Assembly (NCBI RefSeq): GCF_004379255.2
Contig: NC_056052.1
Location: forward strand, 17,392,589-17,456,588
Reading direction: 5' to 3'
Length of the DNA: 64,000 nucleotides
DNA from: Salvia splendens
Taxonomy: Eukaryota; Streptophyta; Magnoliopsida; Lamiales; Lamiaceae
The position numbers were made by a program, and so were the translations under genes. Below the pieces are notes generated by a model. That model was not told the DNA's origin, ran no database searches, and was given only the letters and a program-made list of their open reading frames with translations. Shown in pieces: positions 1 to 11,569 of the stretch (positions within the stretch are counted from its first letter, which is position 1; the number at the start of each line of letters is the position of its first letter).

Positions 1-3000
1 TTTACACGGTTCCGGTTTGAAAACCGACGGTTTCACGGTTCGATTTTTTTTTGGTAATTTGAAATTTGGACTTATACAATAAATTGGAACAAGACAATGG
101 ATAATTTAAATTGAAATAAGACGAATAAGGTGAAAATGATATCAATTTTATTGAATTTGAGTTGTAACGGACAACGATACATTACAATTTACAATACATA
201 TACAAGTATACAACATACAACAATGTAATATAATTTACAAGTATGTCGGAACGTAAATAAAAAAACATGAAATAGGGGGAAAAAGGAATAAAATTGAAAA
301 GGGCTTGAGCTCAACTTAAACTTTCAATAAATAATTCAAATTTAAGTTGAGTTGCCTACGTATCCACAATTTTATTGAGGAATCAAAGCACACGTAGTTC
401 TCTTACCTTGCTTACCTTTTTGGTCGGCCGTGCTCGCCATTCACCGCCCCACATCATCGCTATTGTTGTGCGCTCCCGCTTCCGACCTCGTCTTCGCCAT
501 CGGTGGAAAAGTCTTCACCATCACTCTCTACACGGAAATCGAAATCCGCCTCTTGTGCTCTCATGTCCGCCTTTACCCAATCATCAAGTAACATAGTGGC
601 TTCCATGTTTTTGGCGGAGAGATTGCTCCTTTTGTCGTCTAGAACACAACCACCGACACTAAAAGCTTGCTCAACGGCGACGGTGGAAGCGGGAACGGCG
701 AAAATCTCCTAGCCATTATCGAGAGTATCGGAAACTCTTTGTCATGTGTTCCCCACCAATTAAGGACGTCAATTTGTTGAGTAGGAGGACCTGCATCTTG
801 AAAAATAGAGCGCGATTCCAAATATATATCTAACTCACTAGTAGCTCTAGTCCTATTGGTTGTAGTACCGTATAGATCTTGCAATTGTGATACTACGTCT
901 GGATCAATCATGACATTGCTAAAGTTCTCGCCACCAAAATCAAATGTAGAAGGACTAGGAGAGCACGTACCTGGTGAGCAGTGTTATACCGCATTTCATT
1001 TTCCGCGTAGAGAGCACGAAGTGCACTATCTAACCTTGGTTTGATTTCATCAAAATTCGGAAGACTTATTTCGAAGCATTCTCCTCTTGTCAAGCCCATT
1101 TCGCGAAGTTGGGAAAAATCCAAATCGTGCAAACAACCAACATGTCTAAAATTTTATGAACACCATGCAACTTCCACTTTGGATCCAAGCATTTTGCAAT
1201 CAAAAACACATTTGGAATACGGAGAAAATATTTTAACCATTTTTCAACCATATAAAACAAAATAGCCTTCAACTCTATGAATTGAGTATTTTTCACACAT
1301 GTCTTAAAACCAATTGCCACATACATGCAATGCTCTAAAACACGCGCAGAAGTAGGATAATAAACACCAGATAACTCAACAGTGGCATTTTTGAAAGCTC
1401 GGAATAATCGAAATAAATCCATGTTGTGGTCCCAACAAGCGGATATCAAAAGCAAATCAGAAGGAACATGAGGGCAAGTTCTAAAAAAATCACATAAATA
1501 TTCAATGTGGTTCAAGGTCGACTCCAACATATAGTACGTCGAGTTCCAACGAGCTGAAACATCCAAACGAAAATTGGTGTACCTGCACTGCTTGCTATGG
1601 CAATATTTCTTCCAAGCTCTACCAATAGGAGCTTTGTTATGAATCAACTTAATAGCAGTTCTAATAGGATCAACATACTTTTGCCACAAATCGATCGCAT
1701 CTAGAACACACAAATTCAAAATATGGGCAATACATCGCACATGAAAATATTTGCCATCAATAACAGGAGAACATGCACTGATTAGTTCATCTATACTAGC
1801 AGTGTTAGCGCTTGCATTATCAAAACTAATGGAAAAAATTTTATTGATCAATTGATATTCATTCAAAACTTGAATGATCAATTGAGCAATTGCTTGTGCA
1901 GTGTGTGGTGTGGGAAATTCCCGAAATGCAATCAAACGTTTGTTTAAAGTCCAACTGTGATCAACGAAATGCACAGTGATGCTCATATACGAATTTTTGC
2001 AAAAACAATCAGTCCACACATCAGAGCAAATCGAAACTTTATGACCCAAGTTAACAATAAACGTACCTAATTGCGCATTCTTTTCCATGCATTGTCTAAC
2101 AACAGCTCGAGTCATAGAAGTTCGACTCAATTTTCTTGCAGCGGCATTATAAACTTGTCGCATACTCAACTCAAACGCATCGTTATCAAAAGCATTGAAC
2201 GGAAAATGTTTCATCACGGCAAATCTAGACATCACATTAAGAGCATTTTTGTGATCATATTTTAAAAGAGTATTGCTACACATACCTTATGTTTGGGATG
2301 AAACCGTCCCACTCCCGGTCCCGACTCCACGTTGAAAGTTGAGTTGAGTTTGGGTTGGAGCGATACCAAACTCGACCGGCTGCGCTTTCTCCATGTGACG
2401 GGTAAATGTACCATATCCTTCACCCTTTCGGAATGTGTATACGTTTTCGCAATAGTTGCAATACACATTATAAGTGTCCGGATTGGTACTATCTTGTACC
2501 TTCTTGAAATGTTTCACCATGATGTTTGAGGTTAAAGACCTTTCAATTGGTTTAGGAGGTTGAGGAGGGTGTCCACGACCACGACGACTCCTTGGTGGTG
2601 GTGGGGGTGGCATTTCTTGAACCTCTTCTGCCTCTTCCTCCCCCCCTCCTCCTCGTCGTCATCATCATCATCATCATCGTCGTCATCAAGATTCACAGGG
2701 GTTGGAATTTATTGAGAATAGGCACCGCGACCGGGAGCACCACTACCGGTACCAACATAAGCATCGCCTTGGGATTGAGAGCGAAAGAGAGCAATAGCAT
2801 TGGTCATATCTTACTCTTCTCGAATCTACAAAATAATATTTATATTGTAAATATCAAATAAAATTATGAACAATAATGTAATGTAATTCATAATTAATTA
2901 TATTAGTAGATAATAATTATTAACCTGCCATGCATCCATGTTCCTTTGAGAAACCTCATCAATAACGGATCTTCGACTTGGCCTCTTGGACTTTCCCTTT

Positions 3001-3791
3001 CCCTTATCAACACGACCTTCTCGGGATGACGACATCTTGATAGTAACAAATTATATAGTAGAAAACTAGAAATATGGAATAATATATATATTTTTTTGTT
3101 TTAGCAATTGAGAAAGAAAGACAGCTTATAGAACTACGGGAACAAGTATAAGTGTATAACAATGCGTAATAAGAGTAGCACTTGAATAATTCAAATGTAA
3201 GCACAATAGCACAAATGAGAAATGTGAGACAAAGAGAGAGAATTGGGAGATTGAAGAAAGAAACTCTTATTAACACAAAAGTGGGGTGAATGTAAGTGGG
3301 GATAGAGGGGGGTATTTATAGATAAAAAGGGGGGGGGGAATGGATGAATTTGAATTCAAAATCAGAATTAAAAAAATCAAAATTGAATTTCAGAAAACCG
3401 CATATTTCACCAAAAAAACCGCCGGTTTGGTCAACAAACCGGCTGCAAAAGCTGCGATGTGTCAGCCTCGTGTTCCGCACCACCACCGAAAACTGCCGGT
3501 TTCACGGTTAACCGCCGATTTTCACGGTTAACTGCCGGAACCAGCCGCCCCAACCCTCCCGAAAAAGCTACCCCGACTGATGCCTCGGTTACCGCGCCTA
3601 AACAGTGAAACCGTCGGTTAACCGGTGGTTCCGAACTGTCCGGAACCGGCGGTTCGGTGACAGTTCTGGTTCGAAAAATCTTGAACCGGAACCGGATTGC
3701 GGTTCTAATTGCGACGGTTCCGGTTCGAGGAAATTGCCACGGTTCCGGTTCGGCGGTTAACCGGCGGAACCGGAACCGGTGGGCATCTCTA
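1..3791 (-). mobile_element. hAT-type DNA transposon, left end outside window
   Basis: A decayed class II element. Both flanks of the coding part (about 1-60 and 3480-3791) are built of short repeated motifs such as CGGTTCCGG and AACCGGCGG, the subterminal repeats usual in plant hAT elements. The right terminus reads TAGAGATGCCCACCGG on the minus strand, ending near 3791, a typical plant hAT end. The matching left terminus and the 8-bp target duplication lie outside the window or cannot be verified. It contains the broken transposase annotated at 470-3035. Confidence 0.8.
470..3035 (-). pseudogene. BED zinc finger / hAT transposase, broken
   Basis: Reading on the minus strand, a probable first exon (3035-2925, start MSSSREGRVDKGKGK, donor GCAG|GTTAAT) is followed by a proline-rich stretch and a BED-type zinc finger near 2520-2400 (CNYC...FTRHM). 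The hAT catalytic core follows in 2283-1140 with recognisable motifs DVWTD, SYMSITVHF, DNASANT, HVRCIAHILNLC and RWNSTYYMLE. The C-terminal dimerisation region lies at about 900-700 (SELDIYLE, DVLNWW, FPILSIMAR) and a tail with MLLDDWVKAD at about 600-500. The frame is interrupted by an in-frame TAA at 2289-2287, a frameshift near 1135, another near 910 and another near 715. The product would have cut and pasted hAT DNA in the nucleus; this copy should be inactive. Confidence 0.85.
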
Positions 3792-4442
3792 ACTTATTCC
3801 TTTGATGTATTCGTAAGATTTGGGGAGTAAAACTTACAATGGTCCTTAATTGCATAAAATCAATCTAGAGTCGGATTTGAAGTATATGTCTTCAAGCCTT
3901 CTAATGCATGTGATGAGTAGTTCTTGCCACCAACGATGTTCCTTGATATCCACCTATTTATGTCTATACTTTAGTTTAATTTAAATTTCTCTTATTTAAA
4001 TTAATTCTTTCTCAATTAAAGTTGGATATTAATTCTTTCTCAAATGAATTTAGTTAAATTAATTCCTTCTCAGGAAGGACTATTCGAATGAATGAGGGCC
4101 TGAGGGGACACATTAGTTCCTCAGCAACCATCATATTCATAGTATTAACAAAACAATCATTTTTTAAAAATTAACAATATGACACAAAAAAAAACATTAG
4201 TTATTTTAAAAATAGTATCAAACATAAATCCAAATACCGTAAGAATTGATGAAGAACTACTTGTCGACGTGGCCATAGACTAGTTACTAGTATATGTTTT
4301 TATACAGCATACTAGCGTCCCTGACATATTGTTTTGGTACTTTTTGGTCCAAAATATATTGTTTTGGTCCATAATAACAATTTTCTGTTAAAATTAAGAT
4401 TCAAAATGTTTGATCAATTTAATAACTTAATTATAATTTAGA
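3792..4442. other. AT-rich intergenic DNA
   Basis: No gene, RNA gene or complete transposon was recognised. The stretch is AT-rich with scattered stops in all frames. Confidence 0.5.
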
Positions 4443-4625
4443 ACTAAAGTCCAATTTTGTCCTGTACATTTTCCAATTCTTTCGGATCCCATACATTAAG
4501 TTTGTGACCTTTTTGGGACCAAAATGTACCAAAACCATATGCTAGGGACCAAAAGGTTACAAACTTAATGTACGAGACCAAAAAGAATTTTAAGCAAATA
4601 TAAGGGACTTAAATTGGACTTTAGT
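4443..4625. repeat. fold-back MITE-like element
   Basis: An imperfect inverted repeat. It begins ACTAAAGTCCAATT and ends AATTGGACTTTAGT, with further complementary blocks inside (ACATTAAGTTTGTGACC against GGTTACAAACTTAATGT). No coding capacity. The superfamily is not identifiable because no clear target duplication was found. Confidence 0.6.
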
Positions 4626-4922
4626 CAAAACAAGACTAGAACAAATCTCAATACACATAATATTATATTACTATTATTTAATTTTTCGTATTAGTCTTCT
4701 TCCACAAATACGTCTTCTTCTTCCCTAAATAAGAGAGCCGCCGTTGTTACTCTTCTTTGAAATTTAAATTCAGCCCTTTTTCACATTCAACTTTTAGTTA
4801 TTTAGTCTATAGTATCATTAGTTTGGGAAGGGCTAAGTATGTATTTCGAAAATTTTAAAAAAATTTAAAGTAGAAAATTTTAAAGAAATATGAATTGGGA
4901 AGGGCTTAAGCCCTCCCCCACT

Positions 4923-5056
4923 CCTTATTGTGTTCGCCACTGGCCATAGTTTCAGTGGCATAGCCAGTTATACTCAAAATTTCATTTTTCCTTATTGTGT
5001 TCGCCACTGGCCATAGTTTCAGTGGCATAGCCAGTTATACTCAAAATATCATTTTT
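4923..5056. repeat. 67-bp tandem duplication
   Basis: Two adjacent nearly identical copies of a 67-bp unit beginning CCTTATTGTGTTCGCCACTG (4923-4989 and 4990-5056), differing by one base near the end. Noncoding and probably a recent local duplication. Confidence 0.85.
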
Positions 5057-6274
5057 GGTATAGAAAATTCTCCATTCATACATTAATTCAAATTTATTTT
5101 TGCATTTTTCTTAAGAACAACAACTAAATATGGGTGTGTATTGTAGCTACTGCAAAACTTTTGTGTGACATTTACTTAAAATTTGAGTTTGAGATAAATG
5201 ATTAGAGAAAATTAATTTTTAGAATGACATATTGGTACGGACTCGGTCGTATCTAACACCGACAGTAGCTTGAACTCACCACCACCCCAGTCGCCGCCTA
5301 GGCTTCAGCAGTCGACAACGAATCTTACACGATCACATAGGAAGTGGACCGCGAATCCGAGATAGGGAAAGTAGATTTAGTTAGATATTCATTAGTATTT
5401 TTGTTACGTTTATAATTTTAGATTATTTAGTTTCCTTTAGAATTAGAGCCCTATTCTAACAACTTCGGGTTTTCTTAATGGCTCTTTCCTGAATAATTGT
5501 TGTCTGGTCCTCTTAATAATAAAGTTAAGAAGAAATTAGAATTAAGTTTCTCTTCTTCTTTCTTACGTGGTTCCTATAAACCCTAGCCTTAATTGCATTA
5601 GTTTCTCTATTTCAAATCAAACGAGTGATAGTCTGATACGTGTAGCTATCAATTGGTGCTTTCATCGTGTTCTCGATCCTCCACCATGACGGTTAACACA
5701 GATGCATCGACATCAAAGGACGATGATCTCAACGTCCGCTTGACCGAGATGTTTGAGATGATGACTCGGTTATCATTGAAACTCCATACCACAAACAAGG
5801 TCATGGCCGACACAAGAGCTGACCAAGTTACTCTACGCGCTGCGGTGCGCGAATTCACCAGCACCAAAGGCGACGAAGCACCACAAGGTCAAGAACAATG
5901 AAAAAATGGACGATGACGGTGAGTATAAACATCAGGGTCCATGTGATCACGGACCAAAGATATGAATTGACCCACCACGCTTTAATGGTAATAACACGGA
6001 GGACTGGATCGATAGGATCGAAACATATTTCAACTACCACGACACACCTCCGACATAATGTCTCTATATGGCCTGGATGCTTATCGTCCGCGTTAGGGGT
6101 GAGAAAAACCCAAAAACTGAATACCCGAACCAAACCGAGCCAAATTTTTTAAATTCGGTTCGGTTTTTTTCAATTTTTCGGTTCGGTTCGGTTTTTAAAA
6201 TACAAAATTTTTGGTGTTTCAGTTCGGGCGAAAAAAAACCAAAAAAACTGAAAAATCAAATTTTATTTTAAATA

Positions 6275-6469
6275 CTCCCTCCGTCCCACAATAGGAGTCA
6301 CATTTGGCGTGAGCACGATTTTTAAGAAATGTAAAGAATATGTGGAATATGTGGTCTACTTTTTTATATTGATATTATAATAGAATGTTAGTGAAATGAA
6401 TTAGTGGAATGTAGGACCTAATTACCATTTATGGTAAGAAACGTGACTCTTATTGTGGGACGAAGGAAG
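6275..6469. mobile_element. Stowaway-like MITE (CTCCCTCCGTCC family)
   Basis: The left end CTCCCTCCGTCCCACAATAG pairs with the right end CTTATTGTGGGACGAAGGAAG. It is flanked by the dinucleotide TA on both sides (6273-6274 and 6470-6471), the target duplication of Tc1/mariner-derived Stowaway elements. It is nested inside the hAT-like element. Confidence 0.8.
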
Positions 6470-6504
6470 TATAATTTATATTTTATTAATTTGATATATT
6501 TTAT

Positions 6505-6510
<6 letters not shown>

Positions 6511-6544
<34 letters not shown>
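6511..6544. repeat. (AT)n microsatellite
   Basis: A continuous AT dinucleotide run in the middle of the nested hAT-like element. Confidence 0.95.
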
Positions 6545-6546
<2 letters not shown>

Positions 6547-7091
6547 TTTTAATATATTCTATATAATATGTATTATATATTCTATTAATATTATATTATA
6601 TATATATTTATTATATAAACTAAAATATTACATAAATATTAATATGTATATATGTGTGTTTTTTTTCGGTTTTTCTTATAATTTTAATTTTTTTGGTTTG
6701 GTTCGGTTTTCATTTTTTTGGATTTTCGGTTTTTCAGGTTCGGTTCGATTTGGGTTTTGAACTAAATTCAATTTTCGAGTTTGGTTCGGTTTGGGCAAAC
6801 AACCGAACCAAAACCTGAATGCTCACCCCTTTCCGTTACTACCATGCAAATAATTGTGATTCATCTTGGGAGGAATTCCTTCGCGCAACCCGTCACCGTT
6901 TCGACCCAGATTACTTTGTGGATTATATTACGATTTCACTCTAACCTCAAGCAAACTACTTCCGTGCAGGACTACCAGGCCGCCTTTGAGAATCATCAGG
7001 ACAGGGTTTCGGGCACAGACAAGAGGACCCTAATATCGTTATTTATGTTAGGTTTGGTATTATGAAAAGCATGTTTAGAGCAAGTTCGAGC

Positions 7092-7286
7092 GAATAGAAT
7101 CTTGCTTGTATACGAAAAACTCTACAATCCACTTTTAACCCGATTCAGTATTATTCGAGCAGATTGCACGAATAGAATCAATATGTTACTAACATATTGA
7201 TTCTATTCATGTAATCTGCTCGAATAATACTGAATCGGGTTAAAAGTGGATTGTAGAGTTTTTCGTATACAAGCAAGATTCTATTC
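7092..7286. repeat. near-perfect 195-bp palindrome
   Basis: Left arm 7092-7188 and right arm 7190-7286 are reverse complements around a single central base (C7189). Only two mismatches were seen, near 7167 and 7170. A transcript would fold into a hairpin of about 97 bp with essentially no loop. It borders a GC-rich Harbinger-like module on its right. It may be a fold-back transposon or the product of an inverted duplication. Confidence 0.9.
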
Positions 7287-7290
7287 TGAA

Positions 7291-7456
7291 TCATGGAGCG
7301 CCACGTTAGCATGCTCAGCGGCACGGCGGTGCTCGATGCATCGAGCATGGCCGTGCCGCTGGCAAGAGCACAGCGGCGAGCAAGGCCTGCGCTGCGCCAG
7401 CGGTACAACGGGTGCTCGTTTCAACGAGCAACGAGCACCGTTGTGCATGCTCTAAC
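7291..7456. mobile_element. GC-rich Harbinger-like module
   Basis: GC-rich with nested inverted repeats, including the perfect palindrome GCTCGATGCATCGAGC (7331-7346), also present in every array unit between 42.5 and 61.7 kb. The right end GAGCACCGTTGTGCATGCTC followed by TAA looks like a PIF/Harbinger terminus with its 3-bp TAA target site. The left end appears lost against the adjacent palindrome. Confidence 0.55.
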
Positions 7457-7753
7457 TTTTTCCACAGAACTCCGATTGAGACGTGCGAGATATCCACGCG
7501 AAGCTCTTTCGAAGACAAAGAGAATAGTATGCATTAAGATATGATTGGGCTTCACATTTGCTGCAAAAATCGGCTTGAACTGATGCTGCCGCACTTTGGC
7601 ATTTTTTTCACCTTTTTCTATCATTTATCAACAAACACGTTAAAAATACCAAATGTATAAAATATGCAATTTAAGAACGTAATTTGCATGATTGACATTT
7701 AAAACAAGTAAAATCTAATCCTTAAAAACATGCAAAATCCATGTTTGTCACGT
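7457..7753 (-). mobile_element. LTR fragment related to the tandem array
   Basis: Closely similar to the distal part of the LTR-like module of the array units (compare 43505-43805), with shared blocks such as CCACAGAACTCCGAT, TATCAACAAACACGT and AACATGCAAAATC. The similarity stops at TGTTTGTCA (7753), exactly where it stops in the array. This supports TGACAAACA as the true LTR 5' end on the minus strand. Confidence 0.75.
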
Positions 7754-8529
7754 GTATATATATATATATGTAGTTCTCTAATTATTTTCTTTTTCATAAT
7801 TCTCTCTCTTTCACAATTCAATTATTAATGCTACAGCTACTTTCGATAATGTCTGACACTAAAAATAACCAACAAATATCAATAATGGATTGAGCCTCAA
7901 ATATCAAAATCTTGACTTTGTCACTAGTTACATTCGATGCTATGCAAGAAAAGTAAACCATTTATCCTAGCCTTGAGTACATGATTGATATTGAACTGAT
8001 TATTTCCATTTTAAAACGATGTAGATGGAGATAATGATACCGACATAGAAGATGACAAAATTGGGAAGAAACGTAGACGCAGAAATTGATGATGATCTGC
8101 AACAACCAACCAACTGCAACAGAAATGAAGATCTCAGTTAGTTACTTGTACGCGATGGCAGCGGTCGAAGTCGATGTATGCCAGCTGTCGTTTGAGAAAT
8201 TGATGGGAGATATCTCTGTCTCACTGCAATGGGCTGATTCATTGCACACGTTGTCCGTGTTTTAATTGCTAGTTCTTGTATTGTATACTTCACCAATTAA
8301 TTACCACTTTTCTTCAATTCTATTTCTTTATAATCATTCAATTTTCTACTAGTATTTTCTAGACGTACCCATTTTTGGAATGTGTGAATATTATTGCGTA
8401 TAACTTATAGGAATATTATAAAAATTTGGGCGAGTTTGAATTTTAACCGTGGTCTTAAAAGCCACAATATTTTTTTACGAATTTTGACGTTGAATAGTAT
8501 TTGTCTAATATGATCAAATATGTCTTGTA

Positions 8530-8648
8530 TTCCCTTCGTCCCATAACAGGGGTCCTATTTAGTTTGGACATAGATTTTAAGAAATTTAAAGAAAAGTAGG
8601 TTGAATAAGTTGGTAGAACGTGGGTTCCACTTATACACAGTAGTTTTA
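8530..8648. mobile_element. truncated Stowaway-like MITE, left part
   Basis: Starts TTCCCTTCGTCCCATAACAG after TA, a variant of the CTCCCTCCGTCC terminus. It is interrupted by a second MITE at 8651 and seems to resume at about 8908 (AATAAAATGTGAGTGG). No matching right terminus was found. Confidence 0.5.
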
Positions 8649-8650
8649 TA

Positions 8651-8905
8651 CTCCATCCGTCCCTTATAATTTGTCACCATATGACCCAGCACGAGTTTCA
8701 AGAAGTATAATAAAAAAGTGGGTTTGAAAAGTTAGTGACACGTGGATTCCTATTTTTATATATTAGTTTTATAATAAAATGTGAGAGAATGAGTTAGTGG
8801 ACCGTGAGGTCCACCCACTATATAAAATAGTAAAGTGAAAGGTGACAAATTTTTAGGGACGGACAAAAATAAAAATAAGTGACAAATTTTGAGGGACAGA
8901 TGTAG
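8651..8905. mobile_element. Stowaway-like MITE nested in an older MITE
   Basis: Ends CTCCATCCGTCCCTTATAAT and TTTGAGGGACAGATGTAG, flanked by TA at 8649-8650 and 8906-8907. An internal GACAAATTTT..GGGACGGAC block duplicates the right end. Confidence 0.75.
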
Positions 8906-9885
8906 TAATAAAATGTGAGTGGTATAAGTTGGTGGAATATAATATTCTATCTCTATCTCTATTTTTCCTTTTAAGATTCTCCCATTAAAAATTAAATGTT
9001 TCCTAAAATAGAACCAACTCTATCTCTATTTTTCATCTCTTTTACTTACTCTCTTCATTAACTCACAAAATAACACTACATAAATCTCGTGCTGATTCTC
9101 AAATGTTTCATTAAAGAATAACATGTTGTTGAAAAATTACATTAATTTAAAGTGTACTATGATTTATAACTACTTTTAAATTACATAGTAAATACCAGAA
9201 TTCGCCTAAAATTTATAAGACCAATATTAATTGATAACACAATCTTTACGCAATTTTTTCCTTTCCAAAAAGTTGATCCAGTTTTGTCCGAATTTGATTA
9301 TTTGTTTTAACTCAAAATTTTAAAATTCGTGTATTGGTTGCAACGATTTCAAAATCAATTAACAAAAAAATTTGTACAAATTCATAGTATTATTATATAC
9401 AAATTCAATTTTATTTAGTTTTTGAGGAATATCCCTCCATACCATTTTCCTTGTCGAGAGTTTAATTTTTTTTTCATGTATAACTAATGTCACTGCTTTA
9501 AGATTAGAAGTTGAAGTTGCTCTTTTCATTTATGCCTAGTTGGGGAAATGAGAAAGTGCTGCCGGACCTTGATTTTGGTATGAAACAACGTTAAATCCTT
9601 CAACAAACTGTCGCACTCTTCCAGCAGCGAAGAATGTAGAGAATACCAATTTGGTTTTAAACAGAGATAAATATTTAAAGGAGAAGTTTAAAAAACACAC
9701 ACAGAATTAGTTGCATCAATCCAGTGTTTCATTGAATGTCTTTACCAACTTCGTATACATAACATGATTATCTAAAAAATACGCTAGCAGCATTCGAAAC
9801 ATGAATGAGAGCGAGAGCGAGACCAACTGGATGAATTACACCACCCCTGTTTGCATAAATCAATGTTTCATTGATAGACGATTCT

Positions 9886-11508
9886 TCACCATTGACGCTG
9901 AGGCGCTGCATTGTTCAATGGGGGTAAAGGACTTCTCGGTCTTGCATACTCCACGAATATGACCCAACCATCCAAAAACTGCAAGCCACAGTATCAACAA
10001 TCAACAAGCATTTCAACCACACTACAATTGCCAATAAAAATAGCTCAATAAATTTTAACAATATCATTATGTTTTAACACATCAGTGAAATATGTACGTA
10101 TTGGAAAACCCAAGTGATAGGATTTAAAACTTAGTTACTTCTTTTAAAAAGTAAAAATGAAGAATTTGCCTTGAGATCACATATATATACACATAGAATA
10201 CTCTAACCACCAAAAGAATATCCACAATTACAGTTTCTTTCAGAAAAAAAGAAGAGAAATCACCATTCTAAAATATGACAATTAGGCAAAAACAAAATAG
10301 CCATGTAATCGTGAACAAATGCTTTAAACAATTAATTACAATGACATACAACACTGTGAAATCATATTGTATTGGTGATTCTCTATTTATTTCATATAGC
10401 AACATTTAGCTGGGTGGGGGGGGGGGATGGGGATCAAACATTTCCTGAAGCTCAAAGCGTTTAATTTGAGTGATAATTAACAAAGTAATCCAGGTAATCA
10501 TCCAAATTGATGATTATTTTATCACTCCAAAGTTGGGTTGATTGTTTATCACCCCCCTAAAACCTATATACAATAATACTTGATAAATTTAAAACCTAAA
10601 TATAACTGATAATTTGTCAGGTCCCGAATTGGGGTCATGCAAATTCGGAAAGCAATCAATTAAAAAATAAGATAATATATTTAGGAAATCTTAGCGTATA
10701 TTTAAGGCCTCGACGAACCTATAAATTAATACCCCCTCCGTCCCAACTAAGCTGAGTCGTATTCCTCTTTGGGATGTCCCAACTAAGTTGAGTCATTTCC
10801 CTTTTTAACAAAAAACAAAAATTCAATCACTCTTAATTTATTCCACCATCTACTTTACTCTCTCTTTATGTTTCCTACTTTATTCTTCTCTCCTACCTTT
10901 CAATACAATTTCTTAATCTCCGTGCCCAAAAGTTTTGACTCAACTTAGTTGGGACGGAGGGAGTAATTACTAATATTTCCCTGATATAATACAGTACTCC
11001 ATATGTTGTACATATATACGCAAGTCTTTATGCCTAAAACACTGTCTGATGATCAAGCTTAAGAATCTCCTTGTAAGAAACTGGCCATAATGCAATTTTG
11101 ATTTTCGGTGCAAGCAATCCAGTTAGCATTCAAAGTTTATTATCGTAAACTAGTCATCTAGAGTATATATATTCACCTCTCCATCCATGGCTTTAAGTCC
11201 TGATGTAGCATCTTCTATGGTTGCATATTTCACAAAACCAAAACCCTTAGAGAATCCAGATACACGATCAGTAACCACTTTAGCTGCACAAGGAGGTAGA
11301 AATCAACCAATTTCTTTTAAACTTATCCAGAACCTACTACAAATACCTTTGAATGAGAAAGATAAACTGATAAACATACCTTGGACAACTTCACCAAATT
11401 TAGCAAATTTATTATGAAGTGCTTCACTTGTAGTGCGTTTGTTAAGCCCTGGAAATCATACACGAATTTGAATTTAAAAAACTAAAGAATGATGGAGAGG
11501 GGAAAGTA

Positions 11509-11569
<61 letters not shown>

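Larger units (their letters stand above)
6095..6830. mobile_element. non-autonomous hAT-like element nested in gag
   Basis: Terminal inverted repeats AGGGGTGAG (6095) and CTCACCCCT (ending 6830) enclose subterminal repeats of GGTTCGGTT/AACCGAACC type. The flanks TCCGCGTT and TTCCGTTA are only loosely similar, so the 8-bp target duplication is degenerate. No ORF. It splits the surrounding gag and hosts a second MITE at 6275-6469. Confidence 0.7.
5686..7065 (+). pseudogene. gag fragment, split by a nested transposon
   Basis: The frame opens at ATG 5686 (MTVNTDASTSKDDD) and runs through an acidic N-terminal segment. Another frame then shows the gag signature RFNGNNTEDWIDRIETYF at about 5970-6035. 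The frame is lost before an insertion at 6095-6830. After it, SWEEFLRATRHRFDP and QDYQAAFENHQDRV match the rest of a plant Ty3 gag (Retrotrans_gag) in two different frames, so at least two frameshifts exist besides the insertion. The product would have been a capsid precursor; it is not functional. Confidence 0.7.
5222..7071 (+). mobile_element. Ty3-type retrotransposon remnant (LTR end plus gag)
   Basis: An LTR 3' end is inferred at 5651 (...GCTATCA), followed two bases later by a primer-site-like TGGTGCTTTCATCG. The same arrangement occurs at 28732-28749. The LTR start was not located, so the left border is approximate. A broken gag follows and is interrupted by a nested DNA transposon at 6095-6830. 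No protease, reverse transcriptase or integrase remains. Confidence 0.6.
7754..9885. other. intergenic DNA with MITE debris
   Basis: No host gene could be supported. A short exon-like piece at about 8021-8090 encodes an acidic then basic tail (DIEDDKIGKKRRRRN and stop) preceded by a possible acceptor AG, but no partner exons were found. Two MITEs lie at 8530-8905. The last part (about 9700-9885) is probably the 3' UTR of the RRM gene. Confidence 0.5.

Noticed and set aside
8021..8090. Possible last exon of a gene with an acidic/basic tail
   Set aside because: No upstream exon, family match or downstream context could be found; kept only as a note.
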